Below are positions 1 through 8,399 of a DNA stretch of 56,706 nucleotides, one piece after another; position 1 is the first letter of the stretch, and every line of letters begins with the position of its first letter. A program made the translations under genes and the position numbers. The DNA lies in contig JALONR010000021.1 in assembly GCA_025454815.1 (NCBI GenBank), positions 1 through 56,706 of the forward strand, read 5' to 3'. Source of the stretch: Bacteroidales bacterium (GTDB lineage: Bacteria > Bacteroidota > Bacteroidia > Bacteroidales > VadinHA17). The notes under the pieces were generated by a model. That model saw only the letters and a program-made list of their open reading frames with translations. It ran no database searches and was not told the DNA's origin.

Positions 1-9
1 TTTATCGTG

Positions 10-93
10 TGCCCAGGACAAGACTCGAACTTGCACACCGTAACCGGCACCAGCCCCTCAAGCTGGCGTGTCTACCAATTTCACCACCTGGGC
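10..93 (-). tRNA. tRNA-Leu (anticodon GAG)
   Basis: On the minus strand the sequence folds as a class II tRNA. The acceptor arms are GCCCAGG and CCTGGGC, the D-arm contains TGGTAGAC, and the T-arm contains GTTCGAGTC. The anticodon stem CCAGC/GCTGG closes the loop TTGAGGG, which gives anticodon GAG and reads CUC/CUU leucine codons. A long variable arm is present, as expected for leucine. The 3' CCA is not encoded: the bases after the discriminator A are CAC. Confidence 0.95.
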
Positions 94-104
94 GTGGTTG
101 GTGG

Positions 105-188
105 TGCCCAGAACAGGACTCGAACCTGCACATCATTGCTGACACTAGTCCCTGAAACTAGCGCGTCTACCAATTTCGCCATCTGGGC
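105..188 (-). tRNA. tRNA-Leu (anticodon CAG)
   Basis: This is a second minus-strand class II tRNA, 11 bases upstream (in transcription sense) of the GAG isoacceptor. Acceptor arms are GCCCAGA and TCTGGGC. The anticodon stem CTAGT/ACTAG closes loop TTCAGGG, giving anticodon CAG, which reads CUG. The T-arm contains GTTCGAGTC. CCA is not encoded. The close spacing suggests that both tRNAs come from one transcript. Confidence 0.95.
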
Positions 189-230
189 GGATCCAGGATA
201 TTACAAAGTATTTATCCTGTAACGCGGGCA

Positions 231-264
231 CAAAAATAAAGATTTTTTTTTATCCTCAATCAAT
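231..264 (-). promoter_or_regulatory. Putative promoter of the tRNA-Leu pair
   Basis: On the minus strand, TATTTTTG (238 to 231) matches the Bacteroidota -7 consensus TAnnTTTG exactly. Two TTG triplets (263-261 and 259-257) lie 18 to 22 bases upstream and could serve as the -33 element. Transcription would start a few tens of bases before the first tRNA. The assignment is by consensus only. Confidence 0.4.
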
Positions 265-286
265 ATTTTCAAAAAGAGAAATAAAA

Positions 287-688
287 TTATCTGCCCGTCG
301 GATCAAGACTTACCCTGTTTGTCTCCTCAAAGTATTTGAAATAGTAAAACAGGCGCCGTTCAAATTCGAGTCCGTAATTCTTGGCCGGATCATAATCAAT
401 ATAGCTTTCATACTGTCCCCTGTAACGTCTCGGACTCATGTAACGGTAGTTCCATTCACTCACATAAATGGTGTTTTTGGCTTTATAATACTCAATGGAG
501 TGTTCCATTGAGGGCTGCATAAGGAGCCATGTTTCAAATCCCATATCAAATACCACCAGTTCATATTCGGTGCTGTCCGGGCCAGCGTCACTTTTTATCT
601 CAGCGCTTCCGGTATTCTTCACCGGTGAGAAAAGTGCACATCCTCCGGCAAAAACTGAAATCAGCAAAATCCAGATTACTTTTTTCAT
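287..688 (-). CDS. DUF6146-like lipoprotein
   Basis: A 133-residue protein with an N-terminal lipoprotein signal: a short basic start (MKK), a hydrophobic core and the lipobox FAGGC, with Cys17 as the lipidation site. The mature part contains a FDMGFETWL motif and a later SEWNYRY motif. It ends with a tyrosine/phenylalanine-rich stretch (RRLFYYFKYFEE). From memory this matches small Bacteroidota lipoproteins of family DUF6146, whose function is unknown. It probably sits in the inner or outer membrane facing the periplasm. It is followed by the two tRNA genes on the same strand and is divergent from lysC. The lipoprotein call is strong; the family name is from recall. Confidence 0.8.
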   Translation of the reverse strand: MKKVIWILLISVFAGGCALFSPVKNTGSAEIKSDAGPDSTEYELVVFDMGFETWLLMQPSMEHSIEYYKAKNTIYVSEWNYRYMSPRRYRGQYESYIDYDPAKNYGLEFERRLFYYFKYFEETNRVSLDPTGR

Positions 689-763
689 TTCAACCTCCGT
701 TTTTTATACAGGCAATTTTGCCTCAAATAAGTACAATTGCATGTTATCAGTTTCTCTTTTGTC

Positions 764-771
764 TATCTTTG
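764..771 (+). promoter_or_regulatory. Putative -7 promoter element upstream of lysC
   Basis: TATCTTTG matches the Bacteroidota -7 consensus TAnnTTTG exactly. A TTG at 737-739 is a poorly spaced candidate for the -33 element. A start site near 778 would leave a leader of about 140 bases before lysC, holding a short ORF (794-856) and a hairpin (883-900). Confidence 0.35.
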
Positions 772-793
772 ACAGCTTAAAAATACAAGCATT

Positions 794-856
794 ATGCCAA
801 AGAAGCATGATAAATACAATGACATCATGCAAACCGGCCATATTGATTTCGAATGA
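794..856 (+). CDS. Possible 20-codon leader ORF upstream of lysC
   Basis: An ATG at 794 opens a 20-codon reading frame ending in TGA at 854-856, 61 bases before lysC. It begins MPKKHDKYND and holds three lysine, two methionine and one threonine codons. It starts about 16 bases after the expected start site of the promoter at 764-771. It may be a leader peptide or a chance ORF. No classical attenuator with a U-tract follows, so a regulatory role is speculative. Confidence 0.2.
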   Translation: MPKKHDKYNDIMQTGHIDFE

Positions 857-882
857 TTTACTGATTTAATATACGGATTTAT

Positions 883-900
883 CATTCCCTAAGGGGAATG
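883..900 (+). promoter_or_regulatory. Hairpin just before the lysC start
   Basis: CATTCCC (883-889) and GGGAATG (894-900) form a perfect 7-bp stem with a 4-base loop, ending 17 bases before the lysC start codon. It could affect ribosome access in the lysC leader. There is no U-tract, so it is not a terminator. Confidence 0.35.
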
Positions 901-917
901 GCTATGTTGACCAGGAA

Positions 918-2249
918 ATGAAAGTATACAAATTCGGAGGCACCTCGGTGGGGAGTCCTGACCGGTTCAGGGATCTCATTCCGCTCATCAGCGACGGTGA
1001 ACTGAAAATAGTGGTACTGTCAGCCATGGCCGGAACAACCAACTCCCTGGTGGAGATATCCGGGCTCTTTTCTTCCGGTGACAGGGAGGCGGCAACGTTA
1101 CTTACGGAGCAACTCCGCGAAAGATATCATTCTGTTGCCGGAGAGCTTTATTCAGAAACTGCCTGGTCTGAGAAGGCCCATAACCTGATTGATGAGCAGT
1201 TCAACTTCATCACCTCCCTGCTATCAAGGGATTTCAGCCTCCATAACGAGAGACGGATCCTGGCACGCGGAGAACTTATATCAACCGCGCTGCTCCACCT
1301 GCTCCTGTCAGAGAGAGGAATACCCTCACTGCTTGTACCGGCACTCAATTTCATGAGGATTGACAAGGATGGTGAGCCTGACTATTTCTACATCAGGGAG
1401 AACCTGAAGCGTGAGCTCACGGCACTTAAGGACGAAAAGATAATAATCACCCAGGGATTCATATGCCGGAATGTCAATGGTGAAACCGACAACCTGAAGC
1501 GCGGCGGAAGTGATTACAGTGCTACGATCATCGGAGCAGCGCTCGGACCGAAGGAGGTGCAGGAGGTCCAGATATGGACCGACATCAGCGGACTTCACAA
1601 CAATGATCCCAGGTATGTAGAGAACACACGTGTGGTGCGTGATCTCTCGTTCAGCGAGGCAGCCGAACTGGCTTTCTTCGGGGCGAAGATACTCCACCCG
1701 TCAAGCATCAACCCGGCACGGATGAAGAATATCCCGGTAAGGCTGAAAAATACAATGGAACCTGAGGATGAAGGCACCCTTATCTCTGCTTCCTCGGCAC
1801 TTGAAGACTACAAGGCCATTGCTGCAAAGGACGGCGTCATTGCAATCAGGATACGCTCTGACAGGATGATGATGGCTTACGGTTTCATGCGCAGGATATT
1901 CGAGGCATTTGAGTCTTACAGGACCCCGATTGACATGATAACTACCTCGGAAGTATCTGTATCCCTGACAATTGACGATGCAACATATCTTGATGAAATT
2001 CAAAGAACCCTTGCCTCAATCGGTCATGTTGAGATTGAGAGGAATCAGACCATAATCTGCGTGGTTGGTGATTTCAGACCGGACCGTGTCGGTTCAGCAC
2101 CTGAAATATTCGAAGCCCTGAATGAGATTCCTGTTAAGATGATCTCCTACGGCGGCAGTGAAAACAGCGTGTCAATACTCATAAACACCGGTGACAAGAT
2201 ACCAGCCCTCAGGGAACTAAGCAAAAAACTTTTTCCGGAAATACAATGA
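918..2249 (+). CDS. lysC: Aspartate kinase (monofunctional)
   Basis: Phosphorylates L-aspartate with ATP, the first step toward lysine, methionine, threonine and diaminopimelate, in the cytoplasm. The 443-residue protein has the kinase signature KFGGTSVG at residues 5-12. The later catalytic and nucleotide-binding segments are KRGGSDYSA and IWTDISG. The C-terminal third (about 300-440) has the layout of two ACT domains, which usually bind the feedback inhibitor. There is no homoserine dehydrogenase domain, so it is not the bifunctional ThrA form. It overlaps lysA by four bases (ATGA at 2246), so the pair is translationally coupled and likely lysine-oriented. Which amino acid inhibits it cannot be read from the sequence. 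Confidence 0.95.
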   Translation: MKVYKFGGTSVGSPDRFRDLIPLISDGELKIVVLSAMAGTTNSLVEISGLFSSGDREAATLLTEQLRERYHSVAGELYSETAWSEKAHNLIDEQFNFITSLLSRDFSLHNERRILARGELISTALLHLLLSERGIPSLLVPALNFMRIDKDGEPDYFYIRENLKRELTALKDEKIIITQGFICRNVNGETDNLKRGGSDYSATIIGAALGPKEVQEVQIWTDISGLHNNDPRYVENTRVVRDLSFSEAAELAFFGAKILHPSSINPARMKNIPVRLKNTMEPEDEGTLISASSALEDYKAIAAKDGVIAIRIRSDRMMMAYGFMRRIFEAFESYRTPIDMITTSEVSVSLTIDDATYLDEIQRTLASIGHVEIERNQTIICVVGDFRPDRVGSAPEIFEALNEIPVKMISYGGSENSVSILINTGDKIPALRELSKKLFPEIQ

Positions 2250-3394
2250 TCACGAAGGAGATAACCGAAAAATTACTGGGATTCGAGACCCCGTTCTACT
2301 ATTATGATACTGAAATGCTTAAGGAAATCCTTTCGGTGGTTTCCGGAGAAGCATCAAACCGGGGTTTTCATGTTCATTATGCCGTAAAGGCAAACTTCAA
2401 TCCGGTGATAATGAAGATCATCGCCGGTTATGGACTGGGTGCTGACTGTGTCAGCGGCAACGAGGTGGCACATGCTGTTGACTGCGGGTTTGAGGCCGGT
2501 GAAGTAGTATTTGCGGGGGTGGGGAAAAGCGACAGGGAAATTGAAATGGCACTGAATCTCGGAATAAGGTGCTTCAACGTGGAATCGGCCTCTGAGCTTG
2601 AGGTCATCAACGAACTGGCCGTCAGGTTGGGTAAGGTTGCATCAGTGGCGTTGCGGATCAATCCCAACGTGGAGGCACACACCCTGAAACATATCACCAC
2701 AGGAACGGAGGAGAACAAGTTCGGCATCAGGATGGCTGACCTTGAAAAGGTAATTGAGCTGCTAAGGGAACTTGAAAATATACATTACAAAGGGATTCAC
2801 TTTCATATCGGGTCACAGATTACAGACCTTTCGGTGTACCGGAACCTGTGCAAAAGAATCAATGAATTATGGAAGTGGCTGTCTGACAGGGACATGGAGC
2901 CGGAGGACATAAATGTTGGCGGAGGCCTGGGAGTCAGTTATGACAACCCCGACCGTTTTCCTCCCTTTGCCGAATACTTTGACATTTTCAGGGATAACCT
3001 TGATAAAAGGATTGAAAGCACGATCTCATTTGAGCTCGGGAGGTCATTGACCGCCAACTGCGGTTCACTCATTTCAAGGGTGCTTTACGTCAAGCCTGGT
3101 GCCTCTGAGACTTTTGTGATCCTTGACGCCGGTATGACCGAGCTTCTGAGACCTGCACTGTATCATGCCATCCACAGGATAGAAAATCTTACATCTGACG
3201 GTCGTGAAAGGAGATACACTGTTGTTGGCCCGGTATGTGAGACAACTGACACCTTCGGAAAGCACATAGCTTTGCCGGAGACAAGGCGAGGCGACCTTGT
3301 GGCGATCCGCTCGGCAGGAGCCTATGGCGAGGTGATGGCATCGAGATACAATATGAGGTCATTGCAGCCTGAAGTGTTTTCAGATGATTTGTAA
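2246..3394 (+). CDS. lysA: Diaminopimelate decarboxylase
   Basis: Makes L-lysine from meso-diaminopimelate using PLP, the last step of lysine synthesis. The 382-residue protein is a fold-type III PLP enzyme. The PLP lysine lies in YAVKANFNP (near residue 48). HFHIGSQI and the glycine-rich phosphate-binding GGGLGVSYD follow. The active-site cysteine from the partner subunit lies in GPVCETTDTFGK near the C-terminus. That CESxD-like motif separates it from ornithine decarboxylases. It is coupled to the aspartate kinase by the ATGA overlap. At 382 residues it is slightly shorter than many LysA proteins but shows no missing motif. Confidence 0.95.
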   Translation: MITKEITEKLLGFETPFYYYDTEMLKEILSVVSGEASNRGFHVHYAVKANFNPVIMKIIAGYGLGADCVSGNEVAHAVDCGFEAGEVVFAGVGKSDREIEMALNLGIRCFNVESASELEVINELAVRLGKVASVALRINPNVEAHTLKHITTGTEENKFGIRMADLEKVIELLRELENIHYKGIHFHIGSQITDLSVYRNLCKRINELWKWLSDRDMEPEDINVGGGLGVSYDNPDRFPPFAEYFDIFRDNLDKRIESTISFELGRSLTANCGSLISRVLYVKPGASETFVILDAGMTELLRPALYHAIHRIENLTSDGRERRYTVVGPVCETTDTFGKHIALPETRRGDLVAIRSAGAYGEVMASRYNMRSLQPEVFSDDL

Positions 3395-3484
3395 TCAGGC
3401 AGCATAGTGGCGTGCGTAACTAAATTGCCCGGGCAGGGGCATTTTTGACGGGAAGACAGGTTGCAGGGGAGCCAATATGCGAAT

Positions 3485-3518
3485 AAAAAAAAGCTGCATC
3501 ACCTGCAGCTTCTTTTTT
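3485..3518. terminator. Bidirectional intrinsic terminator
   Basis: The stem AAGCTGCA (3491-3498)/TGCAGCTT (3504-3511) has a 5-base loop. It is flanked by an A-run on the left and CTTTTTT on the right, so it can end transcription on both strands. It lies between the end of lysA (+) and the end of the small membrane gene (-). A weaker 5-bp hairpin, TGCCC/GGGCA (3426-3441), followed by TTTTT, lies nearer lysA. Confidence 0.8.
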
Positions 3519-3523
3519 GGTCC

Positions 3524-3730
3524 TTACTTTTTCCGTTTCCTGACAGGATCGGATAAGAGGAGCATCAGCAGGCCGAAGGCCATGGTGCCCAGCCCTGACA
3601 AAAGGTTTACATTCACGTTCAGCGACTTGACATACATCGCATCCTGCCCCATCGTGGCAAGTCCGTAGATTGTTATTATGAGTCCTACTATCGAGAACAT
3701 CAGTCCTATGGGAAATCTTATATCGAGCAT
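3524..3730 (-). CDS. Small two-helix membrane protein next to a sodium symporter
   Basis: A 68-residue protein with two predicted membrane helices (about residues 5-25 and 43-60). They are separated by a short polar loop, and the protein ends in a basic tail (KRKK). I do not recognise a named family. It lies 18 bases downstream of the sodium:solute symporter gene on the same strand and just before a strong terminator, so the two are probably one transcript. Small membrane partners of SSS-family carriers are known (for example DUF485 proteins beside ActP), but this sequence does not obviously belong to them. An accessory role is inferred from position only. Confidence 0.75.
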   Translation of the reverse strand: MLDIRFPIGLMFSIVGLIITIYGLATMGQDAMYVKSLNVNVNLLSGLGTMAFGLLMLLLSDPVRKRKK

Positions 3731-3748
3731 GATATCTTTATTTTTTGA

Positions 3749-5479
3749 TTACCAGAAGATAACTGACAGCACTATCATAATGATTCCGACAATGGCTGCG
3801 AGGAACCAGGGTCTCTTGTACCAGACCACACCGCTGTCGTCGAGTCTGGGCGTCATGGAGTAGACCAGTCCGTTGAGTTCATCATCGCTCTTTTCACGCC
3901 TTGAGAGCAGTGAGATGATGACGGTGAGCAGTGCCGCCGTTGAGAAGGCAAATATTGCAGTCCAGAAGTTCTGAGCCATTTCCACGGGGTAAGTATGCAC
4001 CACACCCAGCCAGCCTCCCTTGACGAGGGTGGTTGCACCTGCGGGCATGGTGAGTCCGTGGTGCAGCAGGGCAATGAGGAATCCCATCAGCAGACCTGTA
4101 AACGCTGCATTGCCGGTAGACCGTTTCCAGAACATACCGAGGAATATCACTGCAAACAGCGGGGCATTGATCATTGAGAAGACCGTCTGGAGGAAGTCCA
4201 TGATGTTGCCGAACTTGCTTGCTATATATGCTGCAGCAATGCTGACCACCACACCGACGACGGTTGCCATCCTTCCCACCTTCAGGTAATGACGGTCGTC
4301 GGATTCCTTGTCGGTGGTGGCGGGCCTGATGTAGGTCTGATAGATATCATATGTCCACACGGTATTGAACGCCGAGACATTACCTGCCATCCCTGACATG
4401 AACGAGGCCAGCAGGGCAGTAATGCCGAGTCCAAGCACACCGGCGGGCAGATATTGTTTGAGAAGCATGATGATTGTATAGTCATATATAGGCTGGCCTG
4501 CGTCATTGAGAGGCAGGGCGAATCCCTTGCCCGGGTCATTGAGCAGCACAAGGGCGGCAATACCGGGGATAATGATCAGGAACGGGATGAACATCTTGGG
4601 GATGGCTCCGATGAGTGGAACCTTGCGGGCTGCCGTCATCGAATCGGCAGCCATTGCCCTCTGCACAATGAGGAAGTTTGTGCACCAATAGCCAAATGAG
4701 AGTACGAATCCCAGTCCAGCCAGGATACCGTACCACTCCACCCCCATCGGGTTGGCTCCGGCAGTTGCGGTATATTTCCAGGTGGTGGTCCACGTATCTG
4801 CAGCAAAACCTTTATCCGCCACGATCGGGGCGAGGCTCTCCTGCATGCCGCTATATCCTCCTATGTCTACCATGACCAGTATCGCCATTGGCAGGAGGCC
4901 GATGATGATTATGAAGAACTGGAGCACTTCATTATAGATGGCAGATGAGAGTCCTCCGAGGTATGTGTATGCCAGCACTATTGCGGCGGAAGCCAGCAGC
5001 GACACGTTGAAGTTCCACCCCAGGACATTCTCCAGCAGGATTGCAAGGGCATACATTGAGATGCCCGATGCCAGTATCGTCATCAGGGCAAACAGGAACG
5101 CATTGAGTGCACGTGTTTTTTCGTTGAAGCGCAACTTGAGGTATTCAGGCACAGAGCGGGCTTTCGATCCGTAGTAGAAACGCATCATGAAAAGGGCCAG
5201 GAATACCATTGCCGGGATAGCACCAATCCAGTAAAAGTGTGTCGTAAGCATTCCGTATTTCAGGCCTGAACCCGTCATACCCATTACCTCGAGCGCACCC
5301 AGGTTGGTAGAGATGAATGCCAGTCCGGCAACCCACGCCGGAATTGATCTTCCGGCCTCAAGAAATGCAGAAGCATTCTTCATGTACTTCCTGAGGGCCC
5401 ATCCTATACCCAGCACAAAAACGAAATAGACTGCCATTATCAGGTAGTCTATTCCATGTAGCGCGAATTTTGTCTCCAT
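3749..5479 (-). CDS. Sodium:solute symporter (SSS/SLC5 family)
   Basis: A Na+-coupled solute importer of the inner membrane, 576 residues from the ATG at 5479. An upstream in-frame GTG at 5512 would add MCVHKPNRKNL, which is unlikely as it puts polar residues before the first helix. The protein has about 14 hydrophobic segments. Near the N-terminus are the SSS hallmarks: a FLEAGRSIPAWV segment, then GLAFISTNLGALEVMGMTG in the sugar/solute-site helix. YTYLGGLSSAIYNEVLQ follows, typical of SGLT-like members. The substrate cannot be told from sequence; sugars, sialic acids or inositol are common for this clade. Operon with the small membrane protein downstream. Confidence 0.9.
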   Translation of the reverse strand: METKFALHGIDYLIMAVYFVFVLGIGWALRKYMKNASAFLEAGRSIPAWVAGLAFISTNLGALEVMGMTGSGLKYGMLTTHFYWIGAIPAMVFLALFMMRFYYGSKARSVPEYLKLRFNEKTRALNAFLFALMTILASGISMYALAILLENVLGWNFNVSLLASAAIVLAYTYLGGLSSAIYNEVLQFFIIIIGLLPMAILVMVDIGGYSGMQESLAPIVADKGFAADTWTTTWKYTATAGANPMGVEWYGILAGLGFVLSFGYWCTNFLIVQRAMAADSMTAARKVPLIGAIPKMFIPFLIIIPGIAALVLLNDPGKGFALPLNDAGQPIYDYTIIMLLKQYLPAGVLGLGITALLASFMSGMAGNVSAFNTVWTYDIYQTYIRPATTDKESDDRHYLKVGRMATVVGVVVSIAAAYIASKFGNIMDFLQTVFSMINAPLFAVIFLGMFWKRSTGNAAFTGLLMGFLIALLHHGLTMPAGATTLVKGGWLGVVHTYPVEMAQNFWTAIFAFSTAALLTVIISLLSRREKSDDELNGLVYSMTPRLDDSGVVWYKRPWFLAAIVGIIMIVLSVIFW

Positions 5480-5570
5480 GAGATTTTTCCGATTAGGTTT
5501 GTGAACACACAAACTTAAGGAAATTTCTCACATGCAGCCGTTCGCCATATTATTTTGTTTCAGTGGTTCC

Positions 5571-6260
5571 TTACTTTTTAACGGTTGCCTCAACACTCCG
5601 CCCCTTGAGGGGTACAACCTGTTTCCTGTCACGTGCCACGGCCCCCTTGGTACCGGTATAGTCAACCCACGCGGTGAAGTAGTTAAGCTGGTTCTTTTGA
5701 AGCTTGTCGGTCATGATGAAACCCACATCCTCATCCCTGAGTGTGTAGTTGTTGTGGGTTGCATGCCACACATCGATGTAATAGACCTTTGACTGGAGGT
5801 TGGTGAAGACCACCTTGCCTGCAGCGTTGGTAAATCCCTCGACAATTGCATTGGTCTCGTTGTCCCAGTCCTGAAGGGTGGGATACAGTATCACGCTGGC
5901 GCCTTCCACAGGGTACTGATCATAGTACTCAAGTACTTCAACCTCAAGCATTGTCGGTGAGAGCACCTCGATGTCAAGATATGACCTGTCGACGTTGCCG
6001 TTCTTCGAATAAGCACTCAGGACTACGGTGAATACCCCTGATGCGTTGTAGCTGTGAACGGGTTCATAGGCGTCTGACCAGGTGCCGTCGCCGAAGTCCC
6101 ATTCATAAAAGGTAGCGTTGTGTGACCCGTTGAAGAAGAAAACCTCTTCTCCGATCTCAGCCTTTACCTTGTCTGCAAAGAAATAGGCGTCAGGCTGGAA
6201 GTCACATGAGCTCAGCATTATCATTGCTGCTGCTGCGGTTGAGATTAAAATTCTTTTCAT
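5571..6260 (-). CDS. PKD-domain lipoprotein
   Basis: A 229-residue surface or periplasmic lipoprotein. The start at 6260 gives a lipoprotein signal MKRILIS followed by an alanine-rich core and the lipobox LSSC. Earlier in-frame starts (6320, 6269) would put a polar stretch ahead of it. Residues about 30-105 form a PKD (polycystic kidney disease) fold with the signature YEWDFGDG and a late VHSYNASGVFTVVLSAYS strand. The second half (about 110-190) looks like another beta-sandwich, with EGASVILYPTLQDW and TNAAGKVVFTNL resembling carboxypeptidase-regulatory or SpaA-like repeats. No enzyme motif is seen. It is upstream of the symporter in the same direction (91-base gap) and divergent from thrS. 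Probably binding or structural. Confidence 0.8.
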   Translation of the reverse strand: MKRILISTAAAAMIMLSSCDFQPDAYFFADKVKAEIGEEVFFFNGSHNATFYEWDFGDGTWSDAYEPVHSYNASGVFTVVLSAYSKNGNVDRSYLDIEVLSPTMLEVEVLEYYDQYPVEGASVILYPTLQDWDNETNAIVEGFTNAAGKVVFTNLQSKVYYIDVWHATHNNYTLRDEDVGFIMTDKLQKNQLNYFTAWVDYTGTKGAVARDRKQVVPLKGRSVEATVKK

Positions 6261-6376
6261 GACTGCCATTTTTGGTGCTGAATTGTTAAATCCAAAATCT
6301 GTGCCAATTAACAATTTCAAAAAAACACCTGTTCGGGAACACTGTATTCTGCTGTGCGCCGAAGCATAAAAAATAT

Positions 6377-6384
6377 TATCTTTG
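6377..6384 (+). promoter_or_regulatory. Putative -7 promoter element of the thrS operon
   Basis: TATCTTTG matches the Bacteroidota -7 consensus TAnnTTTG exactly and ends 16 bases before the thrS ATG, so the 5' leader would be only about 10 bases. No clean TTTG is present at the expected -33 distance. Confidence 0.45.
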
Positions 6385-6400
6385 CAAACTATTTAACAGT

Positions 6401-8350
6401 ATGGAATCGATTATCAGGATAACCTTCCCTGATGGCTCCGTGAGGGAGTACAATAAGGGGATTACAAGTTATGAAGTTGCCAGGTCAATCAGTCCCGGTC
6501 TTGCGGCAGATGTCTTTGCTGCAACTGTGAACGGTGAATTGTGGGATCTTGCGAGGCCTGTGCAGGGAGATGCAACCCTGAGGCTGCACAAGTGGGATGA
6601 TCCGGAGGCAAAGCATGCTTTCTGGCATTCGTCGGCACACCTCATGGCAGAAGCACTGGAATCACTCTGGCCCGGAACGAAGTTCGGAATCGGGCCTGCG
6701 GTTGAAAACGGCTTTTATTATGATGTTGACCCGGGTGAAGGAAAGGTAATAACAGATTCCGACCTGCCCCTGATTGAAGACAAGATGAAGGAGCTGGCCG
6801 CCAGGAACAGTCCCATTATCCGCACCGAGGTGAGCAAGAAGGAGGCGATGGAGTTGTTTACCGCAAAGGGCGACGAATACAAGACTGAACTCATCTCCGA
6901 GCTTGAGGATGGCACCATAACCCTGTACCGTCAGGGTAATTTCACCGACCTCTGCCGCGGTCCGCACCTGCCCAACACTTCATCAATAAAGGCCATAAAG
7001 GTTCTGAGCCTTGCTGGTGCCTATTGGAGGGGAGACGAGAAACGGAAAATGATGACCCGGATCTATGGCATTACTTTTCCGAAGCAGAAGCTGCTTGATG
7101 AGTACATGGTCATGATCGAAGAGGCACGTAAGCGTGATCACAGACGCATTGGAAAAGACCTGGAGCTCTTTGCCTTCTCTCCCAGGGTGGGTATGGGGCT
7201 TCCGCTCTGGCTGCCGAAGGGAGCCGACATGAAGCAGAGACTCATCGACTTCATGACGAAGGTACTGAAGGAGAGAGGTTATACCATGGTCTCCACGCCC
7301 CATATCGGCAACGTTGACCTGTACAAGACCTCCGGGCATTTTGAAAAGTACGGGGCTGATTCATTCAGGCCCATCACCACCCCACAGGAGGGTGAGGTGT
7401 TCATGCTCAAGCCAATGAACTGCCCGCATCACTGTGAGATATTCAATGCCACCCCCCACTCCTACCGTGAGCTGCCGGTTCGCATGGCAGAGTTCGGTAC
7501 CGTTTACCGCTACGAACAGAGCGGTGAGCTTCACGGGCTTACACGCGTCCGCAGCTTTACACAGGATGATGCACACCATTTCTGCCGTCCTGACCAGCTC
7601 AAGGAGGAGTTCAAGAGCATAATCGATCTGGTTCAGTATATATTCAAAATTGCCGGGTTCAGTGAGTTTACGGCACAGATCTCACTCCGTGACCCGAATA
7701 ACCATGAGAAGTATATCGGCTCTGATGAGAACTGGGAAAAGGCTGAGCAGGCAATCATTGAAGCCGCCGGAGAAAAGAACCTGGCGACCACCATTGCCAT
7801 CGGTGAGGCTGCCTTCTATGGCCCCAAGCTCGACTTTATGGTGCGGGATGCAATCGGCCGCAAATGGCAGCTGGGAACTATCCAGGTTGACTACAACCTT
7901 CCGGAGAGGTTCGGACTTGAATACACCGGAAGTGACAACCAGAAGCATCAGCCTGTGATGATCCACAGGGCAATCTTCGGCTCCATGGAACGTTTCGTTG
8001 CAGTGCTCATTGAAAACACAGCCGGCCGGTTCCCCGTCTGGCTGACCCCTGACCAGGCCGTAATACTGCCAATCAGTGAAAAATTCAATGAATATGCAAA
8101 AACTGTTTTAAATATTCTGAATAATTCCGATATTCGCACCCTGATTGACGACAGGAACGAAAAGATAGGTAAAAAGATAAGGGATAACGAGTTAAAGAGG
8201 ATTCCCTACCTTCTGGTGATAGGAGAAAAAGAGGTTGGAGCCGGTACGGTTTCTGTCAGGAAGCAGGGTGAGGGTGACCGGGGAGTCATGAAACCTGAGG
8301 AATTCATCACCCTTGTGAAGGGAGACATAAACAGGGAAATTGGCAATTAA
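6401..8350 (+). CDS. thrS: Threonyl-tRNA synthetase
   Basis: Charges tRNA-Thr with threonine in the cytoplasm. The 649-residue protein has the full class II layout: an N-terminal TGS domain (about 1-62), the editing domain with [11 protein letters not shown] (His pair that hydrolyses mischarged Ser-tRNA-Thr), the catalytic core (about 245-535) and the C-terminal anticodon-binding domain (about 540-640). In the core are the zinc/threonine-binding NCPHHCEIF, the [12 protein letters not shown] segment and motif 3 [13 protein letters not shown]. It leads the operon thrS-infC-rpmI-rplT, a gene order shared by many bacteria. Nothing appears truncated. The leader is very short, so no T-box or operator is visible. 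Confidence 0.97.
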   Translation: MESIIRITFPDGSVREYNKGITSYEVARSISPGLAADVFAATVNGELWDLARPVQGDATLRLHKWDDPEAKHAFWHSSAHLMAEALESLWPGTKFGIGPAVENGFYYDVDPGEGKVITDSDLPLIEDKMKELAARNSPIIRTEVSKKEAMELFTAKGDEYKTELISELEDGTITLYRQGNFTDLCRGPHLPNTSSIKAIKVLSLAGAYWRGDEKRKMMTRIYGITFPKQKLLDEYMVMIEEARKRDHRRIGKDLELFAFSPRVGMGLPLWLPKGADMKQRLIDFMTKVLKERGYTMVSTPHIGNVDLYKTSGHFEKYGADSFRPITTPQEGEVFMLKPMNCPHHCEIFNATPHSYRELPVRMAEFGTVYRYEQSGELHGLTRVRSFTQDDAHHFCRPDQLKEEFKSIIDLVQYIFKIAGFSEFTAQISLRDPNNHEKYIGSDENWEKAEQAIIEAAGEKNLATTIAIGEAAFYGPKLDFMVRDAIGRKWQLGTIQVDYNLPERFGLEYTGSDNQKHQPVMIHRAIFGSMERFVAVLIENTAGRFPVWLTPDQAVILPISEKFNEYAKTVLNILNNSDIRTLIDDRNEKIGKKIRDNELKRIPYLLVIGEKEVGAGTVSVRKQGEGDRGVMKPEEFITLVKGDINREIGN

Positions 8351-8383
8351 GAGACTGATTATCAAGATAGTATTAATTTAACT

Positions 8384-8399
8384 GGAGGACAAGACAATA
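8384..8399 (+). promoter_or_regulatory. Strong Shine-Dalgarno sequence and AUA start of infC
   Basis: GGAGG at 8384-8388 stands 8 bases before an in-frame ATA at 8397. The infC frame is open only back to the TAA at 8379-8381 and has no ATG upstream of the conserved region. A Shine-Dalgarno site with ideal spacing to a rare AUA codon decides the start, in the same way that E. coli infC uses AUU. Confidence 0.65.

Noticed and set aside
10-188. tRNA-Leu pair as an integration site of a mobile element
   Set aside because: No integrase, direct repeat of a tRNA end or foreign genes are next to it.
495-869. 124-codon plus-strand ORF opposite the DUF6146 lipoprotein
   Set aside because: The minus-strand gene has a proper lipoprotein signal and family motifs; the plus ORF runs through the lysC promoter region.
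689-917. Lysine riboswitch before lysC
   Set aside because: The leader is too short and lacks the multi-helix junction of a lysine riboswitch.
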